64,000 nt of DNA from Rhipidocladum racemiflorum. Its lineage: Eukaryota; Streptophyta; Magnoliopsida; Poales; Poaceae. Of this stretch, positions 10,020 to 21,545 are shown in pieces. Position 1 is the first letter of the stretch, and every line of letters begins with the position of its first letter. Made by a program: the position numbers and the translations under genes. Where the stretch lies: contig CM070581.1 in the NCBI GenBank assembly GCA_036346355.1, forward strand, positions 4,340,001 through 4,404,000. Reading direction: 5' to 3'. Under the pieces are notes generated by a model that was given only the letters and a program-made list of their open reading frames with translations, did not search any database and was not told the DNA's origin.

Positions 10020-10830
10020 GATAGGTCATCATTGAGGAAATATCGCTACTAAGATTTCTTGCGACAACAAAATAATTTGACTCTAAATATAAATAAAGGT
10101 ATGACAACATGGCAGTTTGTCACTGTAAAGTCGTCACTATTACGACGTCTGGTGATGACATAAGATTTTATATATGACTATTTGTTAATAAAGTAATGAT
10201 AATGTTATAGTTCGTCACTATAAAGTCTACTAAGGTGACGACATAACATGTTGTCACTATCTGCATATAAAGTAGTGACAATTTGGTAGCTCATCACATC
10301 CTGTGTCGACTTAGTTTTTACTCTAGTAACCTTATTTATAATGACTACATATATATTTTCTTCACCGCTTTATCAATTATTAGTGGCAAAATACTAATTA
10401 AGTAGACACAAGATATTGTAGTAGTGACGAGCTATTAACTTTATTTGTAGTGACTAAATATATTTTCTTCATTGCTTTATCAATTATTAGTGGAAAAATA
10501 CTAAGTCGCCACCAATTATTGTAGTAGTGACAAGCTATCAAATACTAAGTCGACACAAGATATTGTAGTAGTGACGAGCTATTAACTTTATTTGTAGTGA
10601 CTAAATATATTTTCTTCACTGCTTTATCAATTATTAGTGGCAAAATACTAAGTCGCCACCAAATATATATTGTAGTAGTGACAAGCTATCAAATTGTCAC
10701 TACTTTATATGCAAATAGTGATCATATATTATTTATGTTGTCGTCTTAGTGGTGATGATTTTATAGTGACAAATTATAACATGGTCACTGCTTCATTAAC
10801 AAATAGTGACAAAACATAGCGATGGTCTAG
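10020..10830. mobile_element. Foldback element with long inverted arms and a tandem-repeat core
   Basis: The left arm (about 10160-10290) and right arm (about 10690-10820) are inverted copies. Both carry TTTGTTAATxAAG, CGTCACTATAAA and CATATAAAGTAGTGACAA in mirror order. The core (10290-10690) repeats a unit of roughly 60-120 bp containing GTAGTGACxAGCTAT, TTTATCAATTATTAGTGG and AAAATACTAAGTCG. No transposase frame is present. The layout fits a long-TIR Mutator-like or foldback element. The class is inferred from shape only. Confidence 0.55.
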
Positions 10831-10917
10831 AGCAACACAAACGTGCATCCATGAAATACAAGCGTGCAGCTGGCCGGTCAGCGTGCCGACAGATCGAGAA
10901 TGCATGCATTCGCTCAA

Positions 10918-11865
10918 TCAGAAGGTGGGCAGCTTCACCCTGTCGAGGCACTTGCCCTGCATCGGCAGCGGGCAGTCGATGAGCCTCTTGCCGTCGCGGT
11001 CGACGCACTGGTACACCTGGAACAGCTGCGCCTCGCCGGACGCGTCCCGGTTGCACTCCAGGTTCGCCGCGAACCCGGTCCCCTCGCGGATGGCGTCCCG
11101 GATGCTGCTCAGGAAGTAGGACTCGCCGTCCGACGGCACGACGCCGGCGTCGGCGAGGATGGCTGCGAGGTTGTGGCGGGCCTTGAACCTGAGGGCCGTC
11201 TGGAAGTAGGCGTGCTGGTCCAGGTCGGAGCAGGTGCCGTGCTTGTTCCACTCGTGGCTCCAGAACTCCATGCTGCGGCCGCTCTTGCACGACAGCGTCG
11301 GCCAGTTCTTGTCCAGCTCCGTCACGAGGTCCCTGATCTGCGGCGAGTGCGCGCAACAACGTACGATACGTCAGGTCCCGATCAACGCAAACGTGCATGC
11401 ATGTGATGCCAACAATTAATTAGCTGGTTTCAATCACCTCCCAGAGGCGGAGGGGGTTGTTGTTGCAGAACTCCGGCCAGCACTTCTTCCGCCTCCCGAC
11501 GATGTCCAGGGCGGCGTCGCTGGTCCTGCACTTGGCGTAGTTGGGCCACAGCCCGTGGATGCCGAAGTCCGCCGCCGGCTTCCCGGTGTCCGGGAAGCAG
11601 CACCCTTTCTGCGTGTCACAGAAGGAGCCAGGCCACTGTGCAGACACGCAAGCAAGTTAGCGAACCACGTCTTCCGGCCGTGCAGTGCATGCTAAGAAGT
11701 AAGATCGATCTCTACAGAGAAGCTATAAATGTGACGATCATTGTTAAGTTGATCGATCGGCTAGCTGTTGATCACCTGCTGAACAAGGTAGAAGAAATCG
11801 AATTCTTCCGCCGAGGAGACGGCCAGGAGAGGAAGCAGGAGCGCAAAGGAGAGCACAAGCTTCAT
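10918..11865 (-). CDS. Secreted S-like ribonuclease, RNase T2 family
   Basis: Three exons on the minus strand: 11865-11776, 11635-11438 and 11337-10918. All junctions are GT/AG in phase 0, giving 235 residues. Residues 1 to about 19 (MKLVLSFALLLPLLAVSSA) are a signal peptide, so the enzyme should enter the secretory pathway. The mature part opens with EFDFFYLVQQWPGSFC. The first catalytic motif FGIHGLWPN supplies His57, and the second, SHEWNKHGTC, supplies Glu125 and His129. Paired Cys residues (C36, C42, C43, C113, C132 and the CPLP and GKC near the end) fit the family disulfides. RNase T2 enzymes cleave single-stranded RNA through 2',3'-cyclic phosphates and serve in phosphate recycling, defence or senescence. 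It has normal length and no visible defect. No self-incompatibility locus context is present, so I call it S-like. Confidence 0.93.
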
Positions 11866-11937
11866 CGATCCTTGCCCGGTGTTGACTACTATTTCGTCGT
11901 TGTTGTGTTGGTATATAGTTGCCGTGATCTACGCAGC

Positions 11938-11945
11938 TACTTATA
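11938..11945 (-). promoter_or_regulatory. TATA-like box of the RNase T2 gene
   Basis: On the minus strand the sequence reads TATAAGTA about 75 nt upstream of the RNase start codon, within a suitable distance for a core promoter. The region beyond it to 12440 shows no gene. Confidence 0.4.
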
Positions 11946-12442
11946 GAGCAATGTAAGAACAACACGCAACATGTTTGTACAAGTACAACTACCTGGTATA
12001 AGATATTGGGACGGATCCGGTACGTCCAAGGCGAATATGCCGTAGGTCGATCGGAACTTCGACGAAACAACATGCATGCAATATATATATATAGACATCT
12101 ATAAGCATAAAGAGTCGTTGTAGATTCAGTCGGGGTCCATATAGAAAATACAACTAAGCCTAATCCAACCTGTTAATTAAACCGGCGTTGCTTGCATGTT
12201 CTCTCATGTTGTTCGGGGAAAAATTAGTCATGTGCGCATGCATTCATATTCGCTGACACATCACCAGTTCACCACGCAAGCAGGTAGGTGCAAGAACAAC
12301 GAATCTAGAGCCAATAATGCGATGCAAAAATGGCTTGTTCTGTGCGATTGGAGTCAAGTTCGCAAAAAAATTATCCCGGCTGCTTAGCCAAATGAGACGG
12401 TTCTGACCAGATGAAAAATGCAACATGAGTCGGAAGGACGAA

Positions 12443-13839
12443 CACTACTACAGAATGGTACAACACTACCCCTATCTAGATCGGTTCCCAACCTTTTTTT
12501 GAGAAAAAAAAAGATTGTGATAGAAGATTCGTGAGAGTGGTGGGGAATCATCACAATTAGTTCCCATGTCAAAACCGATTGTGATGTAGCATTAGATACA
12601 TCACAATCAGTTCTAACCTCGGAGCCGATTGTGATGTACGATGCACATCACAATCGGATACGAGGTTAGAACCATCTATCTTATTTATGGGAAGTACTTA
12701 GGCAGCATAAAAGTCCATGATTTGCCACTCAGAATGTTATTGTCAGAACTTAGAACGATGTATTTCTTTCCCTTTTTTGACTAAAATATTAGCTGATGGT
12801 TGTCCCTTTGATCAGCTTACCTTGCTGCAGCAGCCATTTGGAATGCTTATGGAGCCTTTCACTGGCCATTGTGGATATTTACGCACTTCTTGTCAGACGT
12901 TCTCTGTGGAACCCTAAGGCTGTATGTATATTTACCATCGGAGATGGGGTAAGTCATGTGTCTGAAATAATTCCCATTTTTTCCCATTAACAGAAAGTTC
13001 AGCTAAGTAAGCAAGTGCGCACTGCATTCTCTTGGTGACAACCAGAAAGAACAGAGAAGAGGAAATGGATCACGGTACTGTCTGATTTGACTCAAGTAAT
13101 CATCGAATGCATCTATATTTCTTACTTAGACTACCATTGTTTGTTTGTTTTTATATGATTTATTTTTAAATAAATTTGTATAGGCCATCAAGGATTATAA
13201 ATCAAGATGAAGAATATAAATTTTCAGCTCATGTCATAAACATATGATATTTACTAGGCATTCTGACTTAAAAGAGTCTTAACTCGGTGTAGAACTTAAT
13301 GCTAGCCCAGTTAGCATATCGAACTCAAAAACCTTATTAATACTTACATAAATTAATTTGTTTCCACATTCCCATTTAGATCCCCCATCATCTCTCTTGT
13401 CCTTCCCCTCTCTCTCTCTCCCTTTCCACGTTTTTCTTGGTGCAACATTAATCTTCTTACAAAAATGATGCAGTAGAATATTTTATGTTAATTATCATTG
13501 GGTGGTGTGATATAGGCTGCTAGTAATTAATAAAAGGTAATAACACAATTTACTTATTACAAAATATGTTAGTTTGACTCATCACAATCGGTTCTGAGCT
13601 AAAACCGATTATGATGACCTCGGTCATCACAATCGGTTCTATTTATCACTATCAGATGAAAATCGACTGTGATAGCGCCTCCCTATCACTGTCGTTGGAC
13701 TTTGTATCATCACTAAAACCGATTGTGTTGGTAAAAAAGAACCGATTCTAATATACATTTCTGTAGTAGTTTTTTTAGATCAAAAGGACATCAAAACTGA
13801 TGCCCAGTTTTTCATTAAGAAAACATTTCTGTAGTAGTG
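12443..13839. mobile_element. Non-autonomous CACTA element, complete with target duplication
   Basis: It begins CACTACTACAGAA and ends TTTCTGTAGTAGTG. It is flanked by GAA at 12440-12442 and at 13840-13842, the 3-bp target duplication expected for CACTA (En/Spm) elements. Both subterminal zones are filled with ATCACAATCGGTTCT-like motifs in both orientations (about 12540-12670 and 13575-13750), as in functional transposase-binding regions. At 1397 bp it is too short for a transposase, and no transposase frame is visible. A second copy of the terminal motif, ACATTTCTGTAGTAGT, lies inside the right end at 13754-13769. The centre carries a possible captured exon. Confidence 0.88.
12815..12960 (+). 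other. Possible captured gene exon inside the CACTA element
   Basis: Following TTTGATCAG, an acceptor-like sequence, one frame stays open and reads YLAAAAIWNAYGAFHWPLWI, then FTHFLSDVLCGTLRLYVYLP, then SEMG before a GTAAG donor-like sequence. The composition is that of a hydrophobic, tryptophan-rich membrane segment. I do not recognise the donor gene. It may be chance. Confidence 0.3.
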
Positions 13840-14412
13840 GAAATAGCAACCGATTAGTGTCACTTTTTTTTGTAGAGAAGATTAATAATTGGCACTTAGT
13901 TCCAAAGACTATCGTCGGTTTAAGGTTTAAACTATGACAACTTAGCCGCCAGTCCTGTCCATTGAGAACATGTTACATCAAGTAGTATACTACTGTATTT
14001 GAGAAGCAGGACTAGGACATGCATGCAAGGTTGAGTACCGTAATGTACGAACCCGGGTATTCGACCGTGTTGTTGCATTCTTAATTTTATATTATGTGCT
14101 CGTAATTAATTACTTGTAGAGGTACTTGGCTAGGAAAGATTGATGACTTGATCATGAAGGAAGTTGGTTCAGTCTTGTGTACATTAAGCACATATAGTTG
14201 CTCCACATCATGTTGCACTGCTGCCGTCTTATACTCTTATTTTTTGCATCCGATAGTACTAGTGTGACCAGCTACATGCCTATTTTTGAAGCCTCTATGT
14301 TACCGAAGCCTGTATTAAATACTCTGATTGATAATTTGATACCGGAAGAACTCTCTCCTACTTTCATGATTGATGATGGTATGTAAAGCTTATTTAGATT
14401 TGATACTCGCAC

Positions 14413-14493
14413 GTCAAGATGGCCGAGTTGGTCTAAGGCGCCAGTTTCAGGTACTGGTCCGAAAGGGCATGGGTTCAAATCCCATTCTTGACA
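14413..14493 (+). tRNA. tRNA-Leu (anticodon CAG)
   Basis: The acceptor stem GTCAAGA pairs with TCTTGAC, followed by discriminator A. The anticodon stem CCAGT/ACTGG encloses the loop TTCAGGT with anticodon CAG at 14448-14450, decoding CUG. A long variable arm (GGTCCGAAAGGGC) marks it as class II, and GGGTTCAAATCCC forms the T arm. At 81 nt without an intron or encoded CCA it is a typical nuclear gene. Confidence 0.95.
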
Positions 14494-14497
14494 CGAA

Positions 14498-14508
14498 TTT
14501 TTTTTTTT
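14498..14508 (+). terminator. RNA polymerase III T-run terminator of tRNA-Leu
   Basis: A run of eleven T residues begins five bases after the tRNA 3' end, a standard RNA polymerase III termination signal. Confidence 0.8.
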
Positions 14509-14509
14509 C

Positions 14510-17190
14510 CAAATCAACTAAACATCGTCACAAAAGATTAAAAAAAATGGTATATGTACTTCACAGTTTACTCCACACATGTATAAAATCTTAAGTTCAA
14601 ATACATTATATGCTAAGAGTAACAAAAAAACAAAGAATCTGATAAATTAAGGTTTACTCCACCTATATATAAACTCTTTTTAAGTTCTAAGAGTAACGAG
14701 AAAAGAGAGAGAGAATCTGACCGATTAATGTTAGAAAGGTGCTTCTATGCTTTTTAAAAAAAATTGTACAAATATTAAAGAGTTCAAATTTGTCAAAAAT
14801 TTCTCCTTTTTTGCTACTTCCAGCATAGAATGAATTTGATCTTGAAATTTTATATATACGTAGAGTAAGTTTAGGAGTATATCTTCAATTCTTTTCCGAA
14901 TTTTTTGCGACGATGTTTAGTTGAATTGCACTATGATTGTACAAAAAGCTTGACTGCATACAATGCGTTCTCAGCAAACAATTTCAATTTCTTCAGTTCT
15001 CTCGAGTGAATGCGGCAACAGACGGCCGGTTTCCAATGCACGCCAGCTGATTGGCGGTCTCACCATCGCCACGATTCTACCCTTGTTCTTCATGCCTCTT
15101 TTTTTTTTTTAAAGAACGGCAGGAGCTCTGCCAATGCATTAAGAGGAAAAGAGCTAATTGGCGGTCTCGCCATCTTCATGCCTCCTTTGCAATAACGCTC
15201 TTCAATTGTGCTCCGTGCAGAGCAAATCGCAGAAGAAAAAAAAACATGTATACTTGTGGTTTCATGGCACATGCGGAACGTATCGACATCCTGCTTTTGC
15301 CCTGACGGCGACTGGTGTGTTGGCCAAAGTTAAGTTACTGCTAAAAATCTCAGGCTTCGTTCGGGCGGTTTCAGTTTGGAGAATTTGAGCATCATCGTCA
15401 GGTCAGCAATCTTAAGATTGATGCCCATTAATACAGATTGCCAAATGTCTCAAACCTATCGGTCCATCGACATCAGAGTTTATCACAGCCGCCAATCTGT
15501 GCCGACTGAACTGAGTAGCCTAGCTACCAGGCATGTGTAAGAGCAAGCTCCAGAATTCAGATCCTTTCTTTATGTGAATAGAAGGGCACTACAATTTGCT
15601 GTTCAAATGGCAATTTCCTGCCACTGTCAAGACTGACGAAGGTCCACAAGGATATTTGGGTATGAACAATAAGACCGCCTCAGCTGGTTCATCGGTTTTG
15701 ATATATATAAAAGAGTGAGAAAAGGGGAGAGGGAAGAGATATAACTCTTATTTAGTAGGCAACTTTGCACGACAGTACAGGTAGATTATTTATGTACAAG
15801 AGAGAAGAGATAGTTATTGCACAATATCTAAAAACAACTTTTAAAGACGGTTATTCTACAAATTGGCCTTTAGCTTACTATTAGAATGTAGTGAATTTTG
15901 TTGTTGTACTTGGTCTTAGTACCACATACTCATCGCTTTCGGAGTGTAATTAGGCCTTCTCTTAAATGATCCAGCAACAGTAGTGCTGAACTTATAGTCA
16001 TGCTAATTTATGGCATGCTGCCACATGTTCTTCAGATCTGGTTCTCGTTCCTACCATCATAAACCTGTCATTCCTAGGTACTACTACTATATAGTTCCAC
16101 ATTAGGGGAATCTTTTTCAAATGGGGACTTTTAAGTTCTTGGAGACGTGTTGAATCGAATTGTATTTGGTTGATGGTTCATTCCTTCAAGTAAGTTCACT
16201 TCTCCCTCGTTCCTGACTAAAGTTTGGCCTCGAAATGACAGTCTGACAGCCTACATTTGCGCTCGAGTAGATCAAGTTTGTGCGAGTATAGTGTGAACTA
16301 CTGTGAACGAATTGATGTTTTTGACTTTGATTTGCTCTAGCAGGCAAACGTTCTGGCTCGACTGCGGTAAACCTTTCGATCAATTAACACAACTCTTCGC
16401 TTGTTCCCTCGCAGCATTCATGTTCGTGTCAGCAGTCTTTGTTTGACCTCCCTCATGGAGTACTCTCAATTTAAGTAGTGCTTCTACGCTTTTCCTCCTG
16501 ATACAAGTTGTACGAATCTTAAAGCAAACGAAGAGGAAGGTAATCACTATCTACCTTTCATTCATGCTTTAACAGTTGTGCAACTTTCAAAAGAAAGAGC
16601 ATAGAAACACCTCTCTAAAAATTAATGATCACGGAGATCGTGACACGTCAAAAGAATTACTATTTTTGACCTGAGGGGTACTGCTGCTGCTGATCCTGCC
16701 CAGTTTTGCTGTGTCAATTAAAGCAAGATTATGACGAATTGTACCAGAGAAGTAATACTTGCCTGTGTGCATTAATTGATCAGTCTGCTAGTCAATTCTT
16801 GGAGCCGTATCAAGTTGCTAACAAAATAATTTAAAAAAAAAAACTCCTGCCATTAGCCTTGCCTACATCTCTGAAACTAATTTCAGACCTGTTGGCTTGA
16901 TGAACTCACTAGTCACTACAGGTTTTTTCCTCGGAGAAGTGTTTGAGTTGCCTTGTTCTGGCCCTATCCACCAGTAAACTTCTAGAACCGGGTGCGTCCA
17001 TTAATGCCGCCATTTATAGTGGTTAAGGGAATGAAGTAGTGGTTGTAAGATGTACTATGATCATTCATTCATAAATAAAGTTGACACTTGTAGACGACTT
17101 TGTGAAGAGTTGGGTTTTCCCTTTCGCTAATTCGGCATTACTGAATATATTCTACTACTGCCTACTCCATGATTCCATACGCAAGAACCA
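14510..17190. other. Gene-free AT-rich region with short MITE-like inverted repeats
   Basis: I find no coding exon. A related pair of short repeats is visible: GGTGCTTCTATGCTTTTT with TTGTACAAATATTAAAG at 14738-14785, and GTGCTTCTACGCTTTT with TTGTACGAATCTTAAAG at 16479-16525. The second closes with AAAGAGCATAGAAACAC near 16612, giving a foldback of about 135 bp. At 15045 and 15151 a block of about 20 bp (GCTxATTGGCGGTCTCxCCAT) is duplicated. Confidence 0.4.
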
Positions 17191-17194
17191 AATA

Positions 17195-17454
17195 CTCCCT
17201 CCGGTTTGGTAATATCTGTCGTTTTGGACATCGACACGGTCTTCAAAAAACAACTTTGACCGCTAATTTTTATTATAATATATTTACAAAACCCAATAAA
17301 ATTATAATATTATGAAAGTACTTCTCGAGACAAGTCTACACATATAATTTTCATGTATCCAATTTAAATATTTAAAAATATATCGATAGTCAAAGTTTCG
17401 AAAGTTTGACCATCACCATGTCCAAAACGATAGATATTACCAAACCGGAGAGAG
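17195..17454. mobile_element. Stowaway MITE
   Basis: The ends are CTCCCTCCGGTTTGGTAA and TTACCAAACCGGAGAGAG, and TA flanks both sides (17193-17194 and 17455-17456). The inverted repeat extends inward (TGTCGTTTTGGACA with TGTCCAAAACGATA). The 260-bp length and TA target fit Stowaway (Tc1/mariner) MITEs of grasses. Confidence 0.9.
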
Positions 17455-17456
17455 TA

Positions 17457-19560
17457 TTCGATAAGTAGGAGTTGGATCAAAATGTAAACAGCTCGGCGTA
17501 ATCTTTTGTCCCTTTTTTTTCTTTCTGAGCCCTGAGCTTAGCTCGATACAATCTGAAACAGCTACAGCTCGTTGCGATCGCCGGAACTGTTGCATCAGCC
17601 AAGTTGATCAATTATTTTAGTCGGTGCAAATTAAGATATTCACATGACCTAACTAGATATAAGTGATCTGTCAAATGCCCGTTCAGTCTAGTCGGTTCGG
17701 CCAGATTTGTCATGAGCCCATAACTCGCCGTATCAATAGACTTGTCGGGCGATATCCATTCTCTCATCTTGACCTCTTCTTCTTTCAGAGCATTTAAGCT
17801 CTTGCCTACCTAGCGTTGAAGTTTTCACCTGTGGGCTCGGCTGCACTATCCGGGCGAGTTTAGAGAGCAGAAATTTTACAGAAATTTTATAGGAATTAGT
17901 TCACTTTTAGAAGGAAGAGGGAAAATTTCCCCGTGTTTTTGAGGAGCCACCGCTCCTTCTCTCTCTTCTGATCTCCTGTCATGTGTTCATCTCTGAAGTA
18001 TAATCGAATGTTCCAAGCATGAGCTATGAAGCGAAGAAAACAGTCAGAGTACACTTCATTTCTTGGACTCATACACTGATGGCTAACACAAGAAAGCAGA
18101 GTCCGAATGTTCCATAGAGAGAGGGAAAACACGGTACCATACAAATCCAAGTTTCAGTATTGTTTTATTGTGCGGCATTCAGATCATCAGATGGTGTGAA
18201 CACGCATCAATATGGCTGGATAATACTATTAGAGAGGTGAGAGAGATACGTACTGTACACGGCAGACGCTGTCTGGAAGCATCTCTGAACCATAATCTTA
18301 ACATTGCTTTGTTTGACTTCTTGAAGTGTAAGCAGGCTTTAAATTTATAGAAAAACTACTCTATGGTATATCGGCATGATCAAACTCAACGGCGCAATAT
18401 TCAATTTGATATTTAATCACACAACATATTATTTATCCGGTTCATGTCAGACCTTATCCATTCACTATATCGCTCGCACACGACCGTTCGAGTTACCCCC
18501 CCCCTCCTCTATTTCCATATCCGGCTCAGCCAAGCTAGCAGCAAACAGGGGCAGAGTGAGCGCAATGGTTTGACCCAAAGCGCGGACAAGCACATTGGGT
18601 GGGGCACCGACCTGCGTGTGCCAAGTGCAGCGGTGTGGCTCGAGTGAATGACGAGCATAGCACGTAAGGCTAGAACGAATGCAGCTTTGAGGCTCAAGCG
18701 CATGGCAAGCACAGAAGCATAGCGGGAGGAGGACATTGGTCATGAGATCCACCAGATCCAGTCGTCTTCCTCGTCGTCGATAGTGGGATCCATTAGATCC
18801 CACGACCACACATCACCTCGTGGCTCCAGTTCACTGCCGCACACACCACGGTTAACTTCAAGCTCTATTTTCACCCCCCTTGTGTGAGCAAGGGGAGGAG
18901 GCGGTAGTACTTGCAAATGGCAAGGGCGAGGGCAGCAGCCGCTGTGAGCATGTTGGGGATTTTTTTTCTTTGTGTTGTACCGATGAAACCTATTAAAACT
19001 TGATGAAAATTTTGGATTGAAACTTGATGAAACCCGATGGAACTACTTCAACCTTTTTGGGATGAAACTTGAGTCTAAAAATCTAAAACTTGTTGAAACT
19101 TGGTCTTGAAACTTAGAATCTTTTTATTCTCTCTTGCTCACTCCCGCTCTCTCTCACTCGCCCTTGCTCACTTTCACTCTCCTGTGTTGATGGATGATGG
19201 GGATGATGCTGCCACCGCCGATGGGTTTACCACACCCCCCAGTTGCAGAGGGGGCTAGGGCGGTGGTGGCTCGGCGGTGAGCGACGGCGACGAGCAGTGG
19301 GCGGTGTTGTAGAGGACAGAGAGCAGTTGGACGAGGTGGCCAACAAAGGAACAGGAGTCAGCGGCGCGGCGAGGCAGTGAGCTCGCCGCTGGCTGCAAGG
19401 GAGGTAGGGGCAAGGGTGGGGGTCAGCGGATGAGATGCCCGAAGCTATGACCCGCGTGGCGACAACAGCGATGGAGGGGAGGCAGTGAGAGTGAGAAAGA
19501 GGAGGGAGGAGGGAGGGAGAGTAGGAGAAAAAAGCAGATGGAGTTGAAAATAGATGTTTA
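17457..19560. other. Gene-free stretch ending in a GC-rich block
   Basis: 17457-18480 shows nothing I can name. From 18480 to 19560 the sequence turns GC-rich, with CGGCG and GGTGGC runs and scattered GATGAAAC motifs at 18970-19120. The frames here lack family motifs and splice structure, so I treat it as transposon-derived. 19600-20250 is likewise without a supported gene. Confidence 0.35.
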
Positions 19561-20258
19561 GATGCTACAACGGATACCTATCTAGTCGTACTCTTAAATT
19601 TATTACTGTGGCCACACTCCTTTGGAATGCCCTGGAGACCGTTCGCTTGACTGGCAAGTGGCATCGACAAGAGGTAACTATTACGTGGGTCCAGATGTCA
19701 TCGGTGACGGCGTAGGTAGATCGGACAACGATCGGCTGGCCCGACCCAATCATTCCATGGCCGCGGCGGCCGATCGCGACGTGGTGTCTCTCGACCTCGA
19801 ACGAACGGGTGCAGCGCGCATGCACAGTCGATCGTCGTCTCGAGAGCCTATATTTGGCTTCGCCAACTCGCGGCACGGCTCGAGGGGGCTAAACGTTTGG
19901 TCGGCGACATGCTTCGCTTGGTGTTCTTGGCACTTGTGCACGCATGACAAGCTACACATAGCTAGACTCATGGCTCTGCCCACCTTGCTGTTCTTGTTCT
20001 TCTTTCCCGGTTTTGTTTTGGGTCGAGCTCTCGATCCTTCTTCTGTTTTTTCAATCACTGACCTTTATTCCAGTCGACCTTTCGTTGTACTGTAATGTAA
20101 AAGGTACCTTTCGCAGTATACGAGGGTTATTTTTATGATTTTTTGTAGAAGAAAGTTATTTTTGTAACTTTGTGCGGGAAAAAGGCTTTTTTTGAAAGGT
20201 AAAACAAGTGGGGCCACATAGGAGAACACTTCTCAGCTCATAAGCCGAACTAGCTAGT

Positions 20259-20525
20259 AAGGACATCTCCAATAGTGCTACTTCAGCTGTTTCTTAGCTA
20301 CGTGGAGAGAACATGAGGAAAGAGAATGTGCCGTCTCTTATGCAAGAGACAATCTAATCATGCAAATCAACGCAAAAAGTAATGAAGTATGAGAAAAAAA
20401 ATATATCATAAAGATCAATGATTTTAGAGACAACTATTGAAGTTACCGTTTCTACCGTTGTCCCTATATGAGTTAAAATCTTTAGAGACAATTTCTTGAA
20501 CCGGACTATTATACATACTCTAACT
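20259..20525. mobile_element. Probable decayed Tourist-like MITE
   Basis: The left part starts GGACATCTCCAATAGTG and contains AGAGACAA blocks that recur inverted or direct (TTAGAGACAA near 20420 and 20478). The outline resembles Tourist elements with GxxCATCyCCAATGG ends. The right boundary near ACATACTCTAAC is uncertain. Confidence 0.4.
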
Positions 20526-20781
20526 ATCTATTGTTGATTCGCATGGATTCGTGAAAGTTACATATCAAAGGAAAGCACATCTAATAAGTAACCCGGCTGT
20601 TAATACTATGGGAAATTAATCATATTAAGGATTGACATTTGACACGAGTCTCTGCTGTCACAGTGCTACGTGTGTATGGCCGTGTGAGAACCCTAGCTCA
20701 TCTGTTTCCGGCTCTACTTTCTGCTCACTCTTCGTTTATGAACGCGTGCCGTATACGCTATGGGCGGTTGCTGCATACTTC

Positions 20782-20903
20782 GGCCTTGTTTGGATAGGAA
20801 CTGATTAGGCACAATTTCTTTGGGTTGGAAGGGACTTTAATTAGTTCAATTACCCTACCAATCTAAAGGGATTAGACCTAATCCCCATCTATCCAAACAA
20901 GCC
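20782..20903. mobile_element. Short MITE with GGCCTTGTTTGGATAG ends
   Basis: GGCCTTGTTTGGATAG at the left mirrors CTATCCAAACAAGCC at the right, and GATTAGGC mirrors the inner TAATCCCC side loosely. It is about 122 bp long and carries no ORF. Confidence 0.7.
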
Positions 20904-21099
20904 TGAAAGGAGTGCGGTTATCCTTGGTTTTCTTCAATGAAGCTGTGGATATTTTTCTCTTGAAACGTGGGTATAGTATGATGTTTCAGAGTCCAGTCAG
21001 GGGAAGCAATAGTTCGCGCTCTGCAAGAAAATAGAGTTTTGTCGTTTTAGACACTACATGCGTATGCGCGGCGTCGTGCCGCACAAGAGTGTGACATCG

Positions 21100-21545
21100 T
21101 GCAAGTGTGTTTGTCTTTTTTCGAAAAAAAGCATGGCCTGAGTTTAGGAACATTTTTTTTTTTGCGGGCTCCCTTGGAAAAAAATGGACTTAGGTGCGAG
21201 TTTCGCGGGCCTAGGTGTAATTCCAAAAAATATGGAGGGTCATTCTCGGCGAAAACACAAAAAATCCGAATTTCGGGGGCCTCTTCGCAAAAACTCTGGG
21301 ACATAGATGTAATTTTGGTGTTTTCTCCCAAAAAGCGAAATCCAGAATTTGTAGGTTTTTTCACCAAAATGGTCGTGGATGTAACTTCTGAATTTTTTTT
21401 TTTTTGGGGGGGGGGGTGCTTTTCATGAAAAACTAGTGAAATCAGGGATGTGGATGTAGTTTCTAAAATTTTTGGACGCCTTCTCACAAAAAAACAGCGG
21501 AATCTGGTTTTTCCAGGGTTCTTTTCACAAAAAAGGACCTAGACA
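21100..21545. repeat. Degenerate tandem repeat built on GGACCTAGATGTAATTTT
   Basis: At least five loose copies of a TTCxCAAAAAAxxxGGACxTAGxTGTAATTTTxG theme follow each other at spacings of roughly 65-95 bp, with a T11 and a G10 homopolymer at about 21391. Long frames run through both strands only because stop codons are rare in the repeat. I regard them as non-genic. 21546-23861 contains no supported gene. A MITE-like block with CCGTTCGTTTCGGTTTCT lies near 22315-22560. Confidence 0.5.

Noticed and set aside
10864..11406. 180-codon plus-strand ORF opposite RNase T2 exon 3
   Set aside because: It runs antisense through a confirmed RNase exon and shows no domain.
19622..20095. 157-codon plus-strand ORF
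   Set aside because: No recognisable domain, no supporting context, and the opposite strand is open as well. It is likely chance.
21047..21487. Opposed ORFs of 146 and 109 codons
   Set aside because: Both arise from a degenerate tandem repeat with homopolymers. No domain is present.
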